From positions 38,730,501 to 38,794,500 of the forward strand of contig CM076154.1 of assembly GCA_038025085.1 (NCBI GenBank): a stretch of 64,000 bases of DNA. The letters are read 5' to 3'. The notes under the pieces are model-generated. The model saw only the letters and a list, made by a program, of their open reading frames with translations, ran no database searches and had not been told where the DNA came from. This document shows positions 63,381-64,000 of this stretch, in pieces. Each line of letters begins with the position of its first letter. Positions within the stretch are counted from its first letter, which is position 1. The DNA comes from Tetragonia tetragonoides. Its lineage: Eukaryota > Streptophyta > Magnoliopsida > Caryophyllales > Aizoaceae. The position numbers and the translations under genes are program-made.

Positions 63381-64000
63381 GACTTGATTTACCTCTAATT
63401 CACCCCCTGATTTAAACGTTGTCGCATCAACGAATCATCGGCGTAATGAATTAACGCCAAGCCCCAGAGTCTACCTAGGGCACCAGATTTCCCAAAACAA
63501 CAACTATTCGTCTTGTGGGTCGGAAATTTGTTCATGATGGAAAATGGATTTTATAAGATTATTATTTTAGGAATCCGATATTTTGTTTTCTTCTCCCCAA
63601 ACACCAGTGGTTGCCTGTAGCCTGTGGGCAATTTGTGAAAAGAATTACTTCCGGTACTTGAGAACCTGCGAAAGGGAAAGGAGCTTGATGTTGATGGGCC
63701 AGTGTGAGTTCCGTCCTCCTTCCTTTGATTGCTGACCAATGATTTTCTTTCAAATCTGGCATTTAGGTTACCGACGTGTTTCATCTAGGTTCCTGCTTTT
63801 CACTTGTGGTTGTGGTTGTGGGGATGGAACGCGCCAGCACCTTTCCATTGTGTGGATGAGGGAGTGACCTCTCCTGCACAAGCATTCGTATGTAGTCTAG
63901 TCTGGGAAAGGTGTTTTGGGTATTTTTGGAGAACCATTTTTATTTCAAACTACTCGTAATTCTCAATAGGGTATTTACGTAGGATCGAATTTTTTTTCTT
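63156..64000. repeat. Distal copy of direct duplication, runs off the window
   Basis: Second copy of 61214-62058. The left junction shares TGCA between satellite and exon sequence, which fits microhomology-mediated tandem duplication. The right end is outside the window. Confidence 0.95.

Noticed and set aside
1..64000. CRISPR arrays, operons, tRNA or rRNA genes
   Set aside because: The tandem arrays here have no spacer structure, coding regions are spliced eukaryotic genes, and I saw no tRNA cloverleaf or rRNA sequence.
1..64000. A new multi-gene system, for example a biosynthetic cluster around VTE4
   Set aside because: The neighbours are a replication factor, a signalling kinase and a helicase; nothing links them functionally, and the remaining coding remnants are LINE proteins.

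Overview
This is nuclear DNA of a flowering plant, almost certainly a eudicot; I cannot name the species. The evidence is GT-AG introns, plant-specific gene families (a tocopherol methyltransferase with a transit peptide, a plant YAK1 kinase, a plastid-type SMUBP2/UPF1-like helicase), AT-rich introns, and plant transposons of every major class: LINEs, Copia LTR, Stowaway, hAT and Mutator MITEs, a Helitron-like end and SINE-like copies. There is no prokaryotic-style operon, CRISPR array, rRNA or tRNA gene that I can see.

Four protein-coding genes are supported exon by exon. (1) 515-5988 (+): the last five exons of ORC3, origin recognition complex subunit 3; the gene continues left of the window. 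(2) 7223-11839 (+): a complete six-exon gamma-tocopherol C-methyltransferase (VTE4, 349 aa), the last step of alpha-tocopherol synthesis in plastids. (3) 12921-47945 (-): a complete 18-exon YAK1 (DYRK family) kinase of 960 aa spread over 35 kb, because two introns of 12.6 and 10.3 kb are packed with nested transposons. (4) 52113-61438 (-): a complete seven-exon SF1 helicase of the SMUBP2/UPF1-like type (979 aa) with a probable plastid transit peptide. Genes 2 and 3 converge; genes 3 and 4 are head-to-tail on the minus strand, an arrangement that as far as I recall matches Arabidopsis AT5G35980/AT5G35970. The four genes do not form one pathway.

The rest is mostly mobile-element history. One L1-like LINE family, whose 3' end reads CTTATCTAAAA, occurs as one almost full-length copy (28443-34318) and many 5'-truncated copies, one reduced to about 27 bp. 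The full copy sits inside a non-autonomous hAT element with an 8-bp target duplication. Other well-bounded elements are a Copia solo LTR (9259-9988), a Stowaway (3685-3939), a Mutator-type MITE with 9-bp TSD (6634-6815), a hAT MITE with 8-bp TSD (23984-24212) and two elements with AACTG-rich ends and (TAA)n cores (43333-45442, 50301-50776).

The right edge holds the most notable local structure. The first 75 codons and at least 620 bp upstream of the helicase gene are repeated, apparently without change, 1942 bp further upstream. The two copies are separated by a 157-bp tandem repeat array, and the second copy runs out of the window. I found no credible undescribed multi-gene system; the novelty here is in transposon nesting and in this duplicated promoter/exon.
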